Both the position numbers and the translations under genes were made by a program. Positions 5,776 through 8,370 of a stretch of DNA of 8,370 nucleotides are shown piece after piece. The stretch's first letter is position 1. The number at the start of each line of letters is the position of its first letter. The stretch covers positions 1 through 8,370 of the forward strand of contig JALORM010000059.1 in the NCBI GenBank assembly GCA_025458985.1. The letters are read 5' to 3'. This DNA comes from Paracoccaceae bacterium. GTDB lineage: Bacteria > Pseudomonadota > Alphaproteobacteria > Rhodobacterales > Rhodobacteraceae. Below the pieces are notes generated by a model. It was not told the DNA's origin. It made no database searches and saw nothing but the letters and a program-made list of their open reading frames with translations.

Positions 5776-7304
5776 GGCGCGGGGCCTCCCCTGGCAAGAT
5801 CGGGCCGCGCCCAGCGGTCCATGCCGACGGGCGTGGCAAGGGCGCGGTCGTACATCGCGCGGTAATGGGGCAGAAGCTCGTCTGCGGCCGAGGTGCAGCG
5901 CGCCATGTAGTCGGCGAACTCGGCCGCGCAGGCGCGCGCCTCGGCGAGAAGGGCGCCCTCGTCCACCCGCGTCAGCCGCCCGTCGCGGACGACGACCTCG
6001 CCGCCCACAAGGACCGTGCGGACCGAGGCGCCGGTTTCGCAGTAGACAAGCTGCCGCCGGATGTCGTTCAGCGGCGTGAAGGGCAGCGTCGAGAGGTCGA
6101 GAATCGCAAGGTCGGCCTGCCAGCCCGGGGCGATCCGCCCGGTCGGGACAGGCAGCCGCATCGCCCGGGCGCCGGCATGGGTCAGGCCGGCCAGAACCTC
6201 GCCGGGGGTGATCCAGCTGCGGAATTCCGGATCGGTCAGGTTGTGGACCAGCCCGGCCACCTTGCCCACCGTCCACAGGTTGATCCCGTCGTCGGTATTG
6301 GCCTCGTCATTGCCCAGGCAGACGTTGATGCCCGCTTGCCGCAGGGCGCGCCAGCGCATGATGCCGCTGCCGATCTTGAGGTTCGACACCGGGTTGTGCG
6401 CGACCGAGGCACCCGAGTCGGCGATGAGCCGGATGTCGTCGTCGTCGATCCAGATCGCGTGGATGACCAGCGCCTGTTCGGTCAGCACGCCCATGTCGTG
6501 GGCATAGCGCACCAGCGACTTGCCGAAGTTCTCCTGCCCGAGCACGCGTTGCAGCCGGGTTTCGAGGATGTGCATGTCGTAGGGCAGGTCCAGCTCCCGC
6601 GCGATGCGCCCCAGGGCGCGGAAGTAGTCGGGCGTCACCCGCTGCGGGGCCGAGCAGCTGACGGCGGCGCGCAGGCGTCCGCCGGCGCCGCCGTGCCAGC
6701 GGTCGATGTAGCGCTCGTAGTGGCCCAGAAGCTCGCCGTCCGACATCCGGCGCGCGGCCTCCATCCGCGCCCGCAGGTCGGGGGGCAGGATCTCGGCCAG
6801 GAACGGATACTTCGCCGTCTCGGCGACGTTCGGCTGGTCCAGCGTCACCGTGGCGCGCATGCCCGCGTCGGCGTAGGCCTGCAGCACGGCGTCGACCTCG
6901 GCCTCGGTGACGACCGGCACGAAGAAGCAGTCGTCGTGCACCGCCGTCACACCCTGCTTCAGCATCTCGATGATGCCGAGCATGGTGCGCACATAGGCGA
7001 AGCGCGGCGTCGCCACCCGGTCCATCAGGGGCGGCACCTCGTAGAGCATGAACAGCTCCAGCGGCCAGTTCTCCAGCGCGCCCTTCATGAAGTTGCCCGG
7101 GGAATGGAAATGGCCGTTGATCAGGCCCGGGATCACCAGCATCCCCTCGGCCTCGATCACCTCGGCGCCCGGGGGGGCGCCTTCGGCCGCGCCGGGGCCC
7201 ACGGCCCGGATCAGCCCCCGGTCGATTACCACATCGGCGCGCGGGTGCAGGCGGTCGCTGTCGTCAAGCGTCAGGACCGTGGCGTTGCGGATGACGGTCG
7301 CCAT
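5772..7304 (-). CDS. Amidohydrolase / deaminase of the ATZ/TRZ and MTA/SAH-deaminase family
   Basis: This is a 510 aa zinc-dependent cytoplasmic hydrolase, probably removing an amino group from, or hydrolysing, a small molecule. The canonical residues are all present: His65 and His67 (NGHFH after IPGL), His245 and Glu248 (HILE), His282 (IHAIW), and Asp333 (in GNDEAN, where GTD or GSD is more usual). HNPVSNLK (303-310) is another family signature. This set matches the metal ligands and catalytic His/Glu/Asp of methylthioadenosine/S-adenosylhomocysteine deaminase and its relatives. Two adjacent ATGs exist, at 7307 and 7304. The AAGGAGG just upstream ends one base before the first and four before the second, so 7304 is preferred. 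Either start overlaps the permease stop, and the 3' end overlaps the next amidohydrolase as ATGA. Context with a peptide-class importer suggests an imported substrate. Cytosine, guanine or triazine-like compounds cannot be told apart here. Confidence 0.9.
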   Translation of the reverse strand: MATVIRNATVLTLDDSDRLHPRADVVIDRGLIRAVGPGAAEGAPPGAEVIEAEGMLVIPGLINGHFHSPGNFMKGALENWPLELFMLYEVPPLMDRVATPRFAYVRTMLGIIEMLKQGVTAVHDDCFFVPVVTEAEVDAVLQAYADAGMRATVTLDQPNVAETAKYPFLAEILPPDLRARMEAARRMSDGELLGHYERYIDRWHGGAGGRLRAAVSCSAPQRVTPDYFRALGRIARELDLPYDMHILETRLQRVLGQENFGKSLVRYAHDMGVLTEQALVIHAIWIDDDDIRLIADSGASVAHNPVSNLKIGSGIMRWRALRQAGINVCLGNDEANTDDGINLWTVGKVAGLVHNLTDPEFRSWITPGEVLAGLTHAGARAMRLPVPTGRIAPGWQADLAILDLSTLPFTPLNDIRRQLVYCETGASVRTVLVGGEVVVRDGRLTRVDEGALLAEARACAAEFADYMARCTSAADELLPHYRAMYDRALATPVGMDRWARPDLARGGPAP

Positions 7305-8233
7305 CATGCCTCCTTCGTCGGGCGCACGAGGCGCAGCCGGGTGCGCGGGTCCAGGCTGTCGCGCAGGCTGTCGCCCAGCAGGTTGAACGCCATGACAAGG
7401 ACCGTGATCGCCAGCCCCGGGATCGCGGCGATGTGCGGGGCATTGAAGATGAAGCTGCGCCCCTCGCTTGTCATGATGCCCCATTCGGCGGTCGGGGGCT
7501 GCACCCCGAGCCCCAGGAAAGACAGGCCCGCCGCGGTGATGACGACCGCGCCGATGATCGTGCAGGAATAGACGACCGAGGCCGCGACGACATTCGGCAG
7601 CATCTCGACGAACAGGATCCTGAGGTCGGGCGTCGCCATCGCGCGGGCGGCCTCGACATAGGCCTGGTCGCGTTCCAGGCAGGCGGCGGCATAGACGACG
7701 CGCGCGTTGTAGGGCACCAGCGTCACCACCAGCGCGATCATCATGTTGCCGATGCCCGGTCCCATCAGCGCGGCGAGCATGATCGCCAGCAGCGCCATCG
7801 GAAACGCGAAGAGCACGTCCATCAGCCGCATGATGACGGCGCCAAGGCGGCGGTACCAGGCGCCCAGCAGCCCCAGCGGGATCGAGATCGCCGCCCCGAT
7901 CAGTACCGGCAGGATGCCGCACAGAAGCGTCAGCCGCGCACCGTGCAGAAGCCGCGAGAGGATGTCGCGCCCCTGGTGGTCCAGCCCCAGAGGATGGCCG
8001 GGCGTGCCGGGGGGCATCAGGCGCAGTTCGGGGTTGGCTGCGTTCGGCGGCCACGGCGCGATCCACGGCGCGAAGGTGGCGGCAAGCAGCATCAGCGCGA
8101 TGACCCCCGCCGCGACGCGGGCGACCGGATCGCCCAGCACCCCGCGCCAGACGAAGTAGAGGTTCGACCGGCGCGGGGCGCGATCCCCCTTGCGGCGTGA
8201 TGGCGGGGCGGTGACGGCCGTCCGGTCAGTCAT
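7304..8233 (-). CDS. Peptide-class ABC transporter permease, DppC/OppC family
   Basis: This 309 aa inner-membrane permease belongs to an importer of the dipeptide/oligopeptide/nickel class. The N-terminus is polar and basic (residues 1-25), followed by a first membrane helix (about 38-58) and a periplasmic loop holding HPLGLDHQGRDILSR (80-94), a hallmark of DppC proteins. Five further helices follow within about 100-290. The EAA loop (YVEAARAMATPDLR, 192-205, through LPN at 212-214) and GLSFLGLGVQPP (236-247) are diagnostic. The ATG at 8233 is chosen over an in-frame ATG at 8263 because it removes ten unlikely residues and overlaps the end of the upstream DppB-type gene by 8 bases. It has no clear Shine-Dalgarno sequence, so it probably relies on coupled translation. 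Family members also carry non-peptide cargo, and the adjacent amidohydrolases hint at that here. Confidence 0.93.
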   Translation of the reverse strand: MTDRTAVTAPPSRRKGDRAPRRSNLYFVWRGVLGDPVARVAAGVIALMLLAATFAPWIAPWPPNAANPELRLMPPGTPGHPLGLDHQGRDILSRLLHGARLTLLCGILPVLIGAAISIPLGLLGAWYRRLGAVIMRLMDVLFAFPMALLAIMLAALMGPGIGNMMIALVVTLVPYNARVVYAAACLERDQAYVEAARAMATPDLRILFVEMLPNVVAASVVYSCTIIGAVVITAAGLSFLGLGVQPPTAEWGIMTSEGRSFIFNAPHIAAIPGLAITVLVMAFNLLGDSLRDSLDPRTRLRLVRPTKEA

Positions 8234-8370
8234 TCCGGGGATCCAGCGCATGCACGGCGACATCGGCGACCAGGTTGCCCAGGACGAACACGGTCGCCAC
8301 GACCAGCACGCAGCCCTGGATCATCGGGATGTCGCGCGCCAGGATCGCATCGTACAGCTGCAGGCCGACG
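8226..8370 (-). CDS. Peptide-class ABC transporter permease, DppB family (C-terminal end only)
   Basis: The window edge cuts this gene, leaving the last 47 codons and a TGA stop at 8228-8226. The translation contains DAILARDIPMIQG, a hydrophobic helix (VLVVATVFVLGNLVADV), and an ending in ALDPRND. DppB permeases characteristically end in this way: an A-x-x-x-RD-x-P-x-x-QG segment, one last membrane helix, then L-DPR. The gene overlaps the DppC-type permease start by 8 bases, in the usual dppB-dppC order. The rest of the gene, and probably the binding protein and ATPases, lie beyond 8370. Confidence 0.88.
   Translation of the reverse strand, partial: VGLQLYDAILARDIPMIQGCVLVVATVFVLGNLVADVAVHALDPRND

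Noticed and set aside
5776..6276. N-terminal extension of the divergent amidohydrolase upstream of 5775, which might supply a missing metal site
   Set aside because: The region is fully occupied by the C-terminal part of the preceding gene in another frame, the translation is Arg/Gly/Pro-rich noise, and the ATG at 5775 has its own ribosome binding site.
4360..7571. Long plus-strand open frames (501 and 568 codons) across the amidohydrolase genes
   Set aside because: They are complements of high-GC3 genes with Arg/Gly/Ala/His-rich translations and no recognisable domains; the minus-strand genes explain the DNA.
5772..8066. Fusion of the canonical amidohydrolase with a 250-residue N-terminal extension
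   Set aside because: The extension lies out of frame inside the DppC-type permease and reads as shadow sequence. A strong ribosome binding site and ATG at 7304/7307 define the real start.

Overview
The window is high-GC DNA with strong G/C bias at third codon positions and tightly packed genes. The codon style and gene content suggest an alphaproteobacterium, most likely of the Rhodobacterales (Paracoccus/Rhodobacter/Roseobacter type). That placement is an inference from style; no rRNA or other marker gene is present.

Two transcription units converge near position 4310. The left half (151-4302, plus strand) is a complete ugpBAEC operon. It encodes an ABC importer for sn-glycerol-3-phosphate and glycerophosphodiesters: periplasmic binding protein UgpB, permeases UgpA and UgpE, and ATPase UgpC. 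Protein lengths (437, 293, 281 and 350 aa) are close to those of the E. coli proteins, and UgpB keeps the ligand-binding residues recalled for E. coli UgpB. The 150 bp upstream hold a strong ribosome binding site and a degenerate Pho-box-like direct repeat. A GC-rich segment with two mutually exclusive stem-loops separates ugpB from ugpA. There is no ugpQ after ugpC.

The right half (4315-8370, minus strand) is the distal part of a second operon. In transcription order it holds the C-terminal end of a DppB-type permease (cut by the window edge), a complete DppC-type permease, and two amidohydrolase-superfamily proteins of the ATZ/TRZ and MTA/SAH-deaminase type. All three junctions between these genes overlap, so translation is probably coupled. 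The binding protein and ATPases of this importer probably lie beyond 8370. The likely logic is uptake of an amine- or amide-containing small molecule by a peptide-class (PepT family) importer, followed by deamination or hydrolysis in the cytoplasm. The substrate cannot be read from the sequence.

The most unusual item is the last gene of that operon (4315-5775). It has the length and fold markers of an ATZ/TRZ amidohydrolase, but the metal-binding HxH motif is replaced by Asn-Ala-Leu and the HxxE catalytic Glu by Gln. Its neighbour (5772-7304) keeps the full canonical set. The pair therefore looks like a conventional deaminase next to a divergent paralogue with altered or lost chemistry. No mobile element, CRISPR array, tRNA or rRNA was seen.
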